This document shows, in pieces, positions 42,752 to 51,926 of a stretch of 64,000 nt of DNA (positions are counted from its first letter, which is position 1; every line of letters starts with the position of its first letter). Below the pieces are notes generated by a model. The model had not been told where the DNA came from and searched no databases. It saw nothing but the letters and a program-made list of their open reading frames with translations. The translations under genes and the position numbers were made by a program. The stretch is taken from the NCBI RefSeq assembly GCF_000758725.1, contig NZ_CP009428.1, positions 3,658,001 to 3,722,000 of the forward strand, in the 5' to 3' direction. Source of the DNA: Paenibacillus odorifer (GTDB lineage: Bacteria; Bacillota; Bacilli; Paenibacillales; Paenibacillaceae).

Positions 42752-43315
42752 CTAACCGGAAACCCTCGAGATCATATAATAGTCGTTGAATGGCACCAGC
42801 GTATCGCCCTCAATTTTTGCATAACCACTATTTAATAGCGCTATAACTCTTTTCTCAGCGCTAGGAATCGCCTTGGTAATCATCGCATCAACCCCAAAAC
42901 AATCATAGAACTCCTTCTCAATCAAAGAGAGGATCTCATTAAGGTTACCTTCATTCTCCAGCCTTGAGATCAGATCGATTCTTAGGACACCAACTACTCC
43001 TACCCCTTCAACGCCCTCATTTCTCGCAAAAAATTCAATAGTGCCAACAGCCTTACCACTATTCTTCTCTACGATACTAAAGCGAATGTAACCATGTCCT
43101 TCATATTCATCCAGCCAGAATCGAATACACCGATTCATCTCTTCTATCGTTTGAAAGTTAAAATCGTTATTACAGTTATCGCTATTGAACAACGGAATGG
43201 AATCAGCATCTGAATAGCATTCTAATAAATCAGCAGCATCTAATTCTTGAACCAGTCTATATACGAACCTTTCACTTTCAAACACTGGACATACTTGATA
43301 TGGATTAAAGGACAC
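42752..43315 (-). CDS. GNAT-family acetyltransferase (RimJ/RimL-like)
   Basis: About 187 residues. ESERFVYRLVQELDAADLLE and YEGHGYIRFSIVEKNSGKAV followed by GTIEFFARN are typical of the ribosomal-protein-type GNAT subfamily, although the acetyl-CoA loop is unclear here. The start is GTG 43315, with AAGGAGG 8 nt upstream; an in-frame ATG at 43369 lies ahead of that site. Confidence 0.75.
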   Translation of the reverse strand: MSFNPYQVCPVFESERFVYRLVQELDAADLLECYSDADSIPLFNSDNCNNDFNFQTIEEMNRCIRFWLDEYEGHGYIRFSIVEKNSGKAVGTIEFFARNEGVEGVGVVGVLRIDLISRLENEGNLNEILSLIEKEFYDCFGVDAMITKAIPSAEKRVIALLNSGYAKIEGDTLVPFNDYYMISRVSG

Positions 43316-43438
43316 CCTACATTCCTCCTTTACTCTAATGGGAGACAAGTATTCGAAAATAGATAACAAGCCGCCATTAAAGCGACTTGCTAATCAAATA
43401 AGATTTAGTTTTTAAGTTGCCGCAGCAGTTATATAGGG

Positions 43439-43666
43439 ATGGTTGTCCCTCAATTGAAAGAGAAGATTATAAATGAGCTGAAGGTTCACTTATCTAACGC
43501 TTTAGGAGATCTCTACCCAGATAACGTGAAAAGCTTTTATGTACCGATCATCGCACAAATGATCCATGAGGGTGTCTATCAATGGGTAACAGGAAATAAT
43601 ACTATAAATCAACAAGAAGTCGCCGAGAGAATTTCATCATTAGTCATAAGCGGGCTGCAATCGTGA
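43439..43666 (+). pseudogene. Possible C-terminal remnant of a TetR-type regulator
   Basis: 75 residues without a convincing ribosome site. YVPIIAQMIHEGVYQWVTGN and EVAERISSLVISGLQS look like the last helices of a TetR ligand-binding domain. The frame stays open only about ten codons further upstream, and no HTH is encoded there. It may be a gene fragment or a small orphan protein. Confidence 0.4.
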
Positions 43667-43710
43667 GTTAAAATCAGAAGAGTCTTCAGACCTTTCCGCT
43701 GCCTGACACT

Positions 43711-43752
43711 AAGGGGCCGAGTTCGTCATTTTATAGATGACCTCGGCCCCTT
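43711..43752. terminator. Long GC-rich inverted repeat
   Basis: 11-bp stem AAGGGGCCGAG with complement and inner GTCAT/ATGAC. No T run follows on either strand. It lies between convergent genes at 43666 and 43794. Confidence 0.6.
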
Positions 43753-43793
43753 GTGATACAGCGTATTATCTGTCTGTGCAACACATCAATCGT

Positions 43794-44207
43794 TTACACA
43801 TTCCCCAGAAGATTTAATTGCCAAGACACGCCAAATTGATCCGCCACCCAGCCAAATTTCGAACTGAATGGATATTCACCTAGTGGCATGAGCACCTGTC
43901 CACCCTGGGATAATGCTTCATAAACGCGGTCAATTTCAGCTTCACTTTCACAATTCACATATAAGGATACCGCTGGAGTAAAGGTGAATCCATGCTTCAC
44001 GTAGCTATCTATACACATAAAAACTTGTCCATGTAATGAAAAAGTAGCCTGCATGACACTCCCTTCAGGGCCTGCTTCATTTGCTCCATAACGTTTAATA
44101 CTGATGATTTCGGAGTGATCAAATAAAGAAGTATAGAAATTCATAGCTTCTTCAGCCTTCCCTTCGAACATTAGAAAAGTCATTATCTTTTGATTCAGTT
44201 CCTTCAT
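43794..44207 (-). CDS. VOC-superfamily protein (PhnB-like / 3-demethylubiquinone methyltransferase domain)
   Basis: About 137 residues. IMTFLMFEGKAEEAMNFYTS and EYPFSSKFGWVADQFGVSWQ are the PhnB-like VOC pattern; the old demethylubiquinone name is a domain label, not an activity. The start MKELNQKIM at 44207 follows AAGGAG; an earlier ATG at 44231 precedes that site. It is 34 bp from the ketopantoate-reductase-like gene, probably in one unit. Confidence 0.87.
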   Translation of the reverse strand: MKELNQKIMTFLMFEGKAEEAMNFYTSLFDHSEIISIKRYGANEAGPEGSVMQATFSLHGQVFMCIDSYVKHGFTFTPAVSLYVNCESEAEIDRVYEALSQGGQVLMPLGEYPFSSKFGWVADQFGVSWQLNLLGNV

Positions 44208-44241
44208 AATCGTCCAGCTCCTTACAGTCATTTTATACAGA

Positions 44242-45171
44242 TCATCTCATATCATTAACGCTTTCGTAAACTTTCAAACGGGCATATGCAGTTTCGAGAA
44301 TGGGATACATAACTTGTCCAGGTACAGCCATCGCCATCGCCAAAAGTGCACCATGCAGATGCTCAGCTTCCACTGGCAGATGTTTTAGCATATCCCTATG
44401 CATAGAGGAGGTAAATTCGGGCAGGACCGAATCCATCTTTTGCATCGTTACCGACACCATATCTGGTCCAACAGGCATACCTGCACTTTGCGCTATGCTC
44501 ACGATCTCATTCAGAAGCTGCTCATAAATAGCACGAGCTGTAGGTGAGGCTAAAATAGGTCCAACCGAGCTATCCATTAAAGTTGTAATCCCGCTTAAAC
44601 TAGCTACGAATATATATTTCTGCCACACTTCGCGTTGAATATCAGAACTTAATATCACAGTGAATCCTGCTTTATCCAAATGGCTGAGAAGTATCTGCAT
44701 CCGTTCTGACTCCCCACCCGCCCATTCACCAAACACAATACTATGGAAAGAACTACTTTGTATGATAGCTCCATTCGAATCTAACGTTGTTTCGATATAA
44801 CAAAGACCACCCAATACCTTTTCTGCTCCAAAATGCTTGTGCATAATACCAAAATGATTATGACCATTGAGGAGCGGGAGAATCATTGTATGTTCACCGA
44901 CGAAAGGGGTTAGATCCATCATCACCTGAGGCAAATGATAGGCCTTCACTGCAATAATAATACAGTCAAAAGGCTCTGCCTTCTCCCCGTATGTAATCGT
45001 CCGAACGGGAGTCTGAAAGTCACCATGCACACTTTTTATTGCCAGACCCTCATCTTCTAACTGCTTTTGTTTAGTAGAACGGACTAGAAAAGTTACATCT
45101 TCCCCTTTTTGAACTAGACGCCCTCCAAAATAACCACCAATAGCTCCTGCACCCACGAATAGAAAACGCAT
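44242..45171 (-). CDS. 2-dehydropantoate 2-reductase family protein (PanE/ApbA)
   Basis: 309 residues. The N-terminal NADP motif FVGAGAIGGYFGG, catalytic Lys in IIIAVKAYHLPQ and a C-terminal helical domain (from about residue 175, SDIQREVWQKYIFVASLSG) fit the PanE family. It may reduce ketopantoate for coenzyme A synthesis, but many paralogues act on other 2-keto acids. GGGGAGAC precedes the ATG. Confidence 0.88.
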   Translation of the reverse strand: MRFLFVGAGAIGGYFGGRLVQKGEDVTFLVRSTKQKQLEDEGLAIKSVHGDFQTPVRTITYGEKAEPFDCIIIAVKAYHLPQVMMDLTPFVGEHTMILPLLNGHNHFGIMHKHFGAEKVLGGLCYIETTLDSNGAIIQSSSFHSIVFGEWAGGESERMQILLSHLDKAGFTVILSSDIQREVWQKYIFVASLSGITTLMDSSVGPILASPTARAIYEQLLNEIVSIAQSAGMPVGPDMVSVTMQKMDSVLPEFTSSMHRDMLKHLPVEAEHLHGALLAMAMAVPGQVMYPILETAYARLKVYESVNDMR

Positions 45172-45425
45172 GTAAGTCTCCCCTTTTTCACCTTATTTTA
45201 AACAAATAAAAAGACCGCTTAGCTTATCCGCTAAACAGGTCCGAATGGCAAAAAAAGAGTCAAGTATCGACCGTTCTTTTGTCTCGGTCCATACGGATCT
45301 GAGCAAAATCCAACGAGTTCACCTCCATGGCTACAATTAAATTACTATTCATAAATCTGATCCAACTAGAGCACCATTCGATTCTATCGATACAGCCTCC
45401 CTGGAAAGTATAACAAAAGAAAACC

Positions 45426-47198
45426 TTAAAGCCTAGTTTTAATCCATAACTTGGAGATGTCCAAAAACCCGAAGGAACCGGTGTGCAGACCAAACAGGCT
45501 TTGATTTAGCTGAGCTTTTTTATTCATATGACAGCCATGCAGCACCCAATAATTGTCTCGTAAAATTCCCTCCGCTTGATTCAGCAGCTTCACCCGTTCA
45601 TCCTTTGGAGATTCTGTGAAAGGACCTAACACCTTTGAAAACAATGAAATCTGGTCCTCTCTAAGCAAAGAAAATAAATAATTAGATTTATTATTAAAGT
45701 AGTTAATCATTCCCCATTGCCAATCGTCTTCTAAAACCTCTTCAGCAAGCTGGATCTCGGCTGTTGTCTGTATATGATCTGCCTTAAACTCATTGAAAAA
45801 GTATAACTCAATTTGCAAACCTACGGAGGCAGCGCGTGTTTGGAGCCATAACGCTTCTTCTCGTTCTTCTTTTTTATCCTTAGTTGCTAAAGTAATGACT
45901 TCTCCCTGATACCCATTTTCCGCTAAAAGCGCTCGGGCATGTTCCAAAGTTGGATCTAAAAGCTCTCTCTTACTGCTCTCCCATGGCAAAAAGCTATCTG
46001 CTGGAGTGATACGATTGCCACCCAACTCTTTTATTAAAGCCGTTCGACTGTAAAGGATACGGATCACTTGACGAAACCATAGCTGCTGATGAATTCCCTC
46101 TCTATGAAAATTAAACAGAATATATCTACAGCCTAAGGCCGGGTAATCTATACTGTGATTGCTGATGATATCAGGTAAAAGTTCTCCATGTTCAGGATCT
46201 GGCAGCTGGTATTGGCGTTCATTAGAAGCCTCTTTTGGCAAATACCAAATCTCAACACGATCCAGGAGCGGCCGAATTCCGAAATAAAAATCAAAAGCTG
46301 CGAGCACCAAAACATCCTCATTCAGATCCATTAAACGGTAAGGACCTGTACCGCTCACTTCACTAGTGATGTCTATATCGTATGGGAGTATGGACATGTG
46401 AATGCAACTAAACAGATGCAGAAAAAAGAGATTTGGACGAGACAGATCAAACCGGATTCGATGATCTCCTTCAACCTCTACTCGTTCGATATCCTTATAA
46501 AGGTTCACCGCAGGGCTGTTCAAGTCAATAAGCCGTTGGAGCGTCTCTTTTACATCTCTCGAGGTCATAATTCTTCCGTGATGAAAGCGTACCCCCTTGC
46601 GGAGGTAAAAAATATAACTTGTATGCTCCTCATTAGCTTCCCACATATGGGCCAAACCAGGAAGAAAGGCATCGGTCGTTGCGTCATAAGTAACTAGTGT
46701 GCTATAGATCTGACCCAGCAAATAGGATTCAAAAGCGGTGTATACATAAGCAGGGTCCAGTACTTCCTTATGCCGGTTACGGGTAATCCGCAGGACGTCC
46801 AGCCCTGAGGTTGACTCTGCTTCACTACGGAAACCCATCTGTTTATTTAACATCGTTAACAATCGTTCCTTTAAGGGTCCGGTCACCTGATCGCTGCTCA
46901 TCAATTCGATAGCTTCTTTTATCTTGCCTTTACTGACTAACTCCTGAAAGCTATCCTCGAACACCTCATCAATACTTTTTAAAAAAGTAAGTTGAGAGAT
47001 ATGCCCCCTGCCTCTCCCCGGCTGCCATAGAATATATTCCTGCTCTTCCAGTTTCCGCAGAACGAATTTAACATTGCGTGGAGTGCAAATTAGGATCGAA
47101 GCCAATAAATCTATCGTCACAGGAACAGGTTCATTCACTTTGAACGAACTAGTAACGCTTGCTGCTAAACATAAAAAATGATTACTTATCTGGTCCAA
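45426..47198 (-). CDS. SgrR-type transcriptional regulator (HTH plus solute-binding-protein-5 domain)
   Basis: About 590 residues. An N-terminal SgrR-type winged helix (LICTPRNVKFVLRKLEEQEY) is followed by a domain like dipeptide/oligopeptide-binding proteins (SBP_bac_5: LRKGVRFHHGRIMTSRDVKE, GTGPYRLMDLNEDVLVLAAF, NHSIDYPALGCRYILFNFHR) that lacks a signal peptide, so it is a cytosolic ligand sensor. The start is TTG 47198 with AAAGGAG 8 nt upstream. Divergent from an MFS exporter, as E. coli sgrR is near setA, so it probably controls that gene. Confidence 0.86.
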   Translation of the reverse strand: MDQISNHFLCLAASVTSSFKVNEPVPVTIDLLASILICTPRNVKFVLRKLEEQEYILWQPGRGRGHISQLTFLKSIDEVFEDSFQELVSKGKIKEAIELMSSDQVTGPLKERLLTMLNKQMGFRSEAESTSGLDVLRITRNRHKEVLDPAYVYTAFESYLLGQIYSTLVTYDATTDAFLPGLAHMWEANEEHTSYIFYLRKGVRFHHGRIMTSRDVKETLQRLIDLNSPAVNLYKDIERVEVEGDHRIRFDLSRPNLFFLHLFSCIHMSILPYDIDITSEVSGTGPYRLMDLNEDVLVLAAFDFYFGIRPLLDRVEIWYLPKEASNERQYQLPDPEHGELLPDIISNHSIDYPALGCRYILFNFHREGIHQQLWFRQVIRILYSRTALIKELGGNRITPADSFLPWESSKRELLDPTLEHARALLAENGYQGEVITLATKDKKEEREEALWLQTRAASVGLQIELYFFNEFKADHIQTTAEIQLAEEVLEDDWQWGMINYFNNKSNYLFSLLREDQISLFSKVLGPFTESPKDERVKLLNQAEGILRDNYWVLHGCHMNKKAQLNQSLFGLHTGSFGFLDISKLWIKTRL

Positions 47199-47336
47199 AT
47201 GGTTCACTCCTTTAAAGGTGAAACGGTCAATGTATTTCTTACACTTTTCCTTCCCCCTTTTATCATTATAATTATACATAAATCAACAATGAATATGCAG
47301 CAACAATATTAGAGCAATAAGGAGATCGTAATCATT

Positions 47337-48581
47337 ATGAAACAGCATCTAAGGCACATTCACCCTCTAGCCTGGACAATTATCATCGGCACTATGTTCG
47401 GACGTCTGGTGACCTCGATGAGCATCCCATTCTTATCCATTTATCTGACCCAAGTTCTCGGAGCTTCCCCGACACAAACAGGGATTACGGTCGCGGTTAG
47501 CTCGCTGGCAGGCGTATTGGCTAGTTTCTATGGCGGTTATATTTCTGATATTGTTGGCCGCAAAATTGTGATGTTAATCTCGGTATTTGGCTGGGCAGCC
47601 GTCTTCTTCGGATTCTCAGTGGCTCAGCATCTATGGGTATTTTTCTTGGTAAACACCCTAAATGGCTTATGTCGATCAGTATTCGAGCCTACTTCACGGG
47701 CACTTTTGTCCGATATTACACCACCCGAGAGCAAGCTGCTTGTCTTTAATCTTAGATATGCAGCAATTAATCTTGGTGTAGTATTTGGTCCGATCATTGG
47801 GCTACAGCTCGGCTCTGCGGAATCAACTTTTCCTTTTCTAATCGCCGGAATCGTATATGTTGCATACGGAATTGTATTATTCATGCAATTTAAGGCACAT
47901 CGTTCAAGCATGCCCGCCCGTACACAAGCTCAAGCACCACGTTTACTCGAAGCTTTGACAATCACAGGAAAAGACCGTGTGTTCCTGCCAGTATTGCTGG
48001 GTACAATCTTTTGTGTGTTAGGATACGGTCACTTCGGCTCAACAATGGCTCAATATTTAGCGATGAACACGCATTTCACCAATGGGGGGCAATTGTTCTC
48101 CTATATGCTTTCACTGAATGCTATAACCGTGTTAGTGGTGCAGTATCCCATTGTACGTACGGCAAGTAAATTTCCACCGATTGTCCCTTTAATACTTGGG
48201 AATATCTGCGTTGCACTTAGTCTTCTCTTAGTGGGGCTTGCTGGTGGTGTGGCTCTACTAATGATCAGTGTAGTTCTGTTCACTATAGGGGAAGTCTTAC
48301 TCTTTACGATGATGGATATGTTAATCGATCGGATTGCCAAACCTGAAATGAAAGGGACGTACTTTGGTACGATTGGCTTTAATAATTTAGGGAGTGTTAT
48401 GGCACCTATCTTCGGTGGGGTGTTGTTAGACCATTATGGCGCTCAGAATGGCCTTGCGATCTTTGTGCCGTTGGCTTTAACAACAGCTTTTGGTCTTCCT
48501 TTTCTTCTCGTAGCGCACAAAAGACTTGTTGCCAGAGAGAAATTAACACTTGGTATTAAAAATAGAGCAATAAAAGGATGA
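47337..48581 (+). CDS. MFS transporter (drug or sugar efflux)
   Basis: 414 residues with 12 membrane helices. The loop 2-3 motif GGYISDIVGRKIVMLISVFG is intact, and FNLRYAAINLGVVFGPIIGL in helix 5 (motif C region) indicates an exporter. The adjacent SgrR-type regulator suggests it relieves accumulation of a sugar or peptide. It is followed by a dif-like palindrome and a bidirectional terminator. Confidence 0.88.
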   Translation: MKQHLRHIHPLAWTIIIGTMFGRLVTSMSIPFLSIYLTQVLGASPTQTGITVAVSSLAGVLASFYGGYISDIVGRKIVMLISVFGWAAVFFGFSVAQHLWVFFLVNTLNGLCRSVFEPTSRALLSDITPPESKLLVFNLRYAAINLGVVFGPIIGLQLGSAESTFPFLIAGIVYVAYGIVLFMQFKAHRSSMPARTQAQAPRLLEALTITGKDRVFLPVLLGTIFCVLGYGHFGSTMAQYLAMNTHFTNGGQLFSYMLSLNAITVLVVQYPIVRTASKFPPIVPLILGNICVALSLLLVGLAGGVALLMISVVLFTIGEVLLFTMMDMLIDRIAKPEMKGTYFGTIGFNNLGSVMAPIFGGVLLDHYGAQNGLAIFVPLALTTAFGLPFLLVAHKRLVAREKLTLGIKNRAIKG

Positions 48582-48623
48582 TTTTCCAATTCAATACGTT
48601 GTTTATTGGATCATCCTTATTTC

Positions 48624-48651
48624 GGTTAACATAATCATTATTATGTAAACC
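48624..48651. other. Dif-like palindrome 2 (XerD-type arms, 11-6-11)
   Basis: Arms GGTTAACATAA and TTATGTAAACC around spacer TCATTA, between convergent genes. The right arm differs from the B. subtilis dif XerD half only in its last base. Confidence 0.7.
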
Positions 48652-48679
48652 AATTATGTGAATTAATTCTTTTAATCAG

Positions 48680-48729
48680 AAAAGAGGGACCGTATCTTTG
48701 CAGAATATGCAATAGCTACGGTCTCTTTT
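48680..48729. terminator. Bidirectional terminator between the MFS and WYL genes
   Basis: Stem AAAAGAGGGACCGTA with TACGGTCTCTTTT (one bulged G) and inner TTGCA/TGCAA, T runs on both strands. Confidence 0.85.
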
Positions 48730-48744
48730 ACATAGAAAAAACGG

Positions 48745-49701
48745 TTAATCATATATTCCCTGAAGAAAACTCAGCTGGCCTTTTACATATTGCCTTAGCT
48801 CTAAGGGCTCCATGATTTCGGAATGACCCATTATGCACCAGACATTAGCACATGCACTTTCATAACCAAACATATTCACCTTTAAAATGAATGCATCCCC
48901 TTCTTCTCTCATTTCCATGATCTCTAGCTGAGATAAAGAAGACATTGTTCTCTTATCAGCTCTGATCACAACAGGATAGACCTCTTCTTCTTTACACGCT
49001 TGCTTAAAAACCTGTCCCTGCTGCTTCCAGTGCTCTTCTAATGAAAAATCCATAGGTATAGAGTACTCTTCTTCCACAAGCTGCGTAGAGACAATTCGCT
49101 CACATTTAAACGTTCGGATTTGATTAGCTTCTTCACAGTAGGCTATAAGATACCATTCCTCTTTTTTCACCACAAGACCATAGGGCTGTAATTTCCTGCA
49201 CGATACTTCTCCGTTAACCTTTTGGTACTTAACCTGTAGTTTCTGAGATCGCCAAACGGCTGTCCGGATAGATTCCAGACAGGGGATTTCTATTCGTTCT
49301 GTCCACCAAGGTGTGTCATCGAAATAAAAGCGCTTTTGCGCTTTCTGAATGTCAGGTTGATAAGATGCGGGCAATGTTTTTTCTAATTTCAACAGCGTCG
49401 TCTTCAGCTTAAGACCAGATTCAGAATGTCCTCCAGAATAGATGCCCATACCTGTTAAATATAGATTGATTACATCTTCACCATGTAACTGCTTCAGGTT
49501 AACTGTATATCCCTCCATTAAGGAGATACCACCATTCGGCCCCGACATAGACAACAAAGGAATTCCAGCTTCAGCTAGTACATCAATATCTCTATAGATT
49601 GAACGTACAGAAGTCTCCAAGGCTTGAGCTAGTTCATTGGCCTTCATTTTCCCTCTCGACTCCACTAATAATAAAATAGCAATCAAACGATGCAAGCGCA
49701 T
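48745..49701 (-). CDS. WYL-domain transcriptional regulator (YafY family)
   Basis: About 318 residues. The N-terminal DeoR-type HTH (KANELAQALETSVRSIYRDI) is followed by a WYL domain (from about residue 130; YGLVVKKEEWYLIAYCEEAN) and a WCX extension. The start MRLHRLIAI at 49701 has CGGAGG six nt upstream. Divergent from an oxidoreductase gene that is its likely target. Confidence 0.88.
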   Translation of the reverse strand: MRLHRLIAILLLVESRGKMKANELAQALETSVRSIYRDIDVLAEAGIPLLSMSGPNGGISLMEGYTVNLKQLHGEDVINLYLTGMGIYSGGHSESGLKLKTTLLKLEKTLPASYQPDIQKAQKRFYFDDTPWWTERIEIPCLESIRTAVWRSQKLQVKYQKVNGEVSCRKLQPYGLVVKKEEWYLIAYCEEANQIRTFKCERIVSTQLVEEEYSIPMDFSLEEHWKQQGQVFKQACKEEEVYPVVIRADKRTMSSLSQLEIMEMREEGDAFILKVNMFGYESACANVWCIMGHSEIMEPLELRQYVKGQLSFLQGIYD

Positions 49702-49812
49702 GGGAACCTCCGAGCTTTTCTTTTTTATCAAGTATACTTCAAAATTCTTGCCATGATGTTGTCAACAATAAGAGGTTATGATTAGTTCATTACATAAAGG
49801 GAGCTGAAACAT

Positions 49813-50748
49813 ATGAAAATTGCCGTTTTAGGAACAGGGTTCGGAGCTTATCATGCAGAATTATTGACGAAAAATGAGCGTGTAGACAAAGTTATTGTTT
49901 ATGGTAGAAATGAAGCTAAGCTGCAAAATTTAAAACAAGCGTTAGGCGTTGAGATTACCACAAATATAGAGGATATCATGCTTGATACCACAATTGATGT
50001 GATCGATATCTGTCTGCCCGTAACTTTACATAGACAGTTTGCCGTTGAGGCGCTTAAGCATGGAAAACATGTATTCTGTGAAACTCCCGTATGCTTTACC
50101 ATTGAAGATGCCCTTGCGATGAAGGAAGCAGAACAATTGTATGGCAGACGAATTCTCGTGAACCAATTTATTAAATTTGATCCTGCGTACAAATATTTAT
50201 ACGAAACCACTTCTAATGAGAAATATGGAAAGCTTTTAGCCTTCACCTTAAAAAGAGAAACGTCTCCTCTCTGGGGGGATCTCGGACTTCATTCTATCTC
50301 CACAAATCTGATGATTCACGAACTTGATTTTGTAACCTGGCTGCTTGGATCTTTAGAAGAATACTCTGTGTGGGGAACCGATGGTGGACGAAATGAACAA
50401 GCTTTAGTACGTACCCATTTTCAGAAAACGAATGTCTCCGCAGAGATCGTTGTATCCTCACAAATGCCAGCTGGTTATCCTTTTTCCGTAGGGTATGAAG
50501 CTTATTTTGAACAAGGAAAGCTTGTCTATCAAGAAAGTGACGACATGAACGGAAAGGTTGAAGGATCATTAATTGAATATACCTCTGCAGGTAAACAGCA
50601 ACTATTGATAGAACAAGCTAATCCTTTTGAAAAGAGTATTACGCATGCTCTCCAATGCTTAGAGGATGGTACTTCATCCATAATCGAGTTAGACCATGCC
50701 CTACAAGCTATGGAACTAGCAATAAAAATAGGAAAAAAGCTTGTGTAA
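49813..50748 (+). CDS. Gfo/Idh/MocA-family oxidoreductase
   Basis: 311 residues. The N-terminal NAD(P) fold starts AVLGTGFGAYHAELL, then IDVIDICLPVTLHRQFAVEA. The position of the family's EKP motif reads ETP (HVFCETPVCFT), so the usual active-site Lys is a Thr. Downstream, IHELDFVTWLLGSL contains the common H-D pair. The activity could be lost or altered (non-dehydrogenase members exist). AAAGGGAGC precedes the ATG. Confidence 0.85.
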   Translation: MKIAVLGTGFGAYHAELLTKNERVDKVIVYGRNEAKLQNLKQALGVEITTNIEDIMLDTTIDVIDICLPVTLHRQFAVEALKHGKHVFCETPVCFTIEDALAMKEAEQLYGRRILVNQFIKFDPAYKYLYETTSNEKYGKLLAFTLKRETSPLWGDLGLHSISTNLMIHELDFVTWLLGSLEEYSVWGTDGGRNEQALVRTHFQKTNVSAEIVVSSQMPAGYPFSVGYEAYFEQGKLVYQESDDMNGKVEGSLIEYTSAGKQQLLIEQANPFEKSITHALQCLEDGTSSIIELDHALQAMELAIKIGKKLV

Positions 50749-50946
50749 ACATAGAGGTTGGTGTTAGGTATCCTTTTTCATGGTTTTGTTTGTGGGGGTG
50801 TAGAACTTATGGAATTAGTGGATTGTAGCTAGGGTGAGGAATAGGTTTTGATTTTTCTATTGTGAATTTTTCATATGTTGAAATTATAGAACAAAGTAGT
50901 AATTTTAGTCCTTTTTGGTAAGCTGTCCTTAGTTCTAGTTTATAAA

Positions 50947-51219
50947 ATGCTGTTATTTCACAGCATTTTGGAGGGATTTCATCCTGGGATTAAGATAGTT
51001 CAATTAGAGGTTAAACTAGTCATACGATGGAAATTCTCAAAGATCGTGGTCCCTGCTGATATTGAGGAGGTAATGACCGAGGCAAATAGGGTTTTTAGAA
51101 TGGCGCCTTATAAAACCAGCGGCAGTCTTGGACTGGAAAATAAAGTCCTATCTTTAATCCACCTCTATTACTCTTCTCATTTAAAGTACACACCTACATC
51201 ACGTTATTCTGCCCGTTAG
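50947..51219 (+). pseudogene. Orphan reading frame, possibly decayed SunI-like immunity gene
   Basis: 90 codons, whose ATG lies inside a hairpin (AAAATGCTG/CAGCATTTT, 50944-50969) with no ribosome site. The centre (KLVIRWKFSKIVVPADIEEV) loosely resembles the start of the PH-like SunI/YnzG family, and the C-terminus degenerates into a low-quality stretch. The rest of the 550-bp gap 50749-51303 holds no other gene. Confidence 0.3.
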
Positions 51220-51222
51220 CTG

Positions 51223-51253
51223 AACAGGCTGCCTATGATCTCGGCAGCCTGTT
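51223..51253. terminator. Inverted repeat downstream of the DUF3889 gene
   Basis: Perfect 11-bp stem AACAGGCTGCC with complement, 9-nt loop. T content after it is low (GTCATTG on plus). Confidence 0.65.
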
Positions 51254-51303
51254 GTCATTGCGCTATCGTGCCCCATTAGCGTAAATAGCGAGATTTATTA
51301 AAT

Positions 51304-51609
51304 CTAACGATTAGTTTCAGAAAACTGAATCGATTGGATTGTATCAGTTGATGGGTCAAATTGGATTGATACAAAAACCCCAAACTCATTACCTGCTTTG
51401 CTTCTAATCCATAGTTTGAATTTCTCTTCAGACTTTTTAGGTGTTAGTTCAGTACGACCAATGTGCTTATAATCAATTATGACTGCATTGTATCGTTTTT
51501 GTGTTTCCTCTACTGCAATTTTGCCCCATTTTGCGTATTCAGGCGCAGCCTCTACTGTAACAGTGGAAAAAATAAGTATCACCAAAAATGATATCAGTAT
51601 TTTTTTCAT
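51304..51609 (-). CDS. DUF3889 family secreted protein
   Basis: About 101 residues. Signal peptide (MKKILISFLVILIFSTVTVEA, cleavage near residue 21), then PEYAKWGKIAVEETQKRYN and the regularly placed KLWIRSKAGNEFGVFVSI, the pattern of B. subtilis YqzG and relatives. The function is unknown. The start MKKILI is used because the signal peptide begins there; the ribosome site (GGGCGG) is weak. Confidence 0.8.
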   Translation of the reverse strand: MKKILISFLVILIFSTVTVEAAPEYAKWGKIAVEETQKRYNAVIIDYKHIGRTELTPKKSEEKFKLWIRSKAGNEFGVFVSIQFDPSTDTIQSIQFSETNR

Positions 51610-51750
51610 AATAACCGCCCATCTGGAGAAGTTTTCAGTAATATCTCCCACTTTATCCAAATGTATTCTTAAACAACTTAATGCCAGCGTGCAGTCTACA
51701 ACTTTATTTTTTCAATTAATCAAGATCTAGATTTAGGAAAGTCAGATATA

Positions 51751-51798
51751 ATAAAGGGTTCCACATATTATACATGACTAATATGTGGAACCCTTTAT
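51751..51798. terminator. Perfect 20-bp inverted repeat
   Basis: ATAAAGGGTTCCACATATTA pairs perfectly with the second arm across an 8-nt loop. It lies between the DUF3889 gene (start 51609) and the DJ-1 gene (stop 51927). On the minus strand it could terminate the DJ-1 transcript, 130 nt beyond its stop. Confidence 0.7.
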
Positions 51799-51926
51799 GC
51801 TTAACTATCGTACTCCATTAGGATTCCTATGGAAGGAATATTTTAAGTCGCATTGTTACTCATGTGGCATCTTGTCCATATCCATATATACAACACACTT
51901 TCACTTTTCCTTAAATGCTGATACCT

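Noticed and set aside
45260..45493. 77-codon minus-strand frame containing RIEWCSSWIRF
   Set aside because: A GGGAGG site exists but no proper start codon follows it, the frame overlaps the SgrR gene end, and the similarity to DUF1450-type proteins is too slight.
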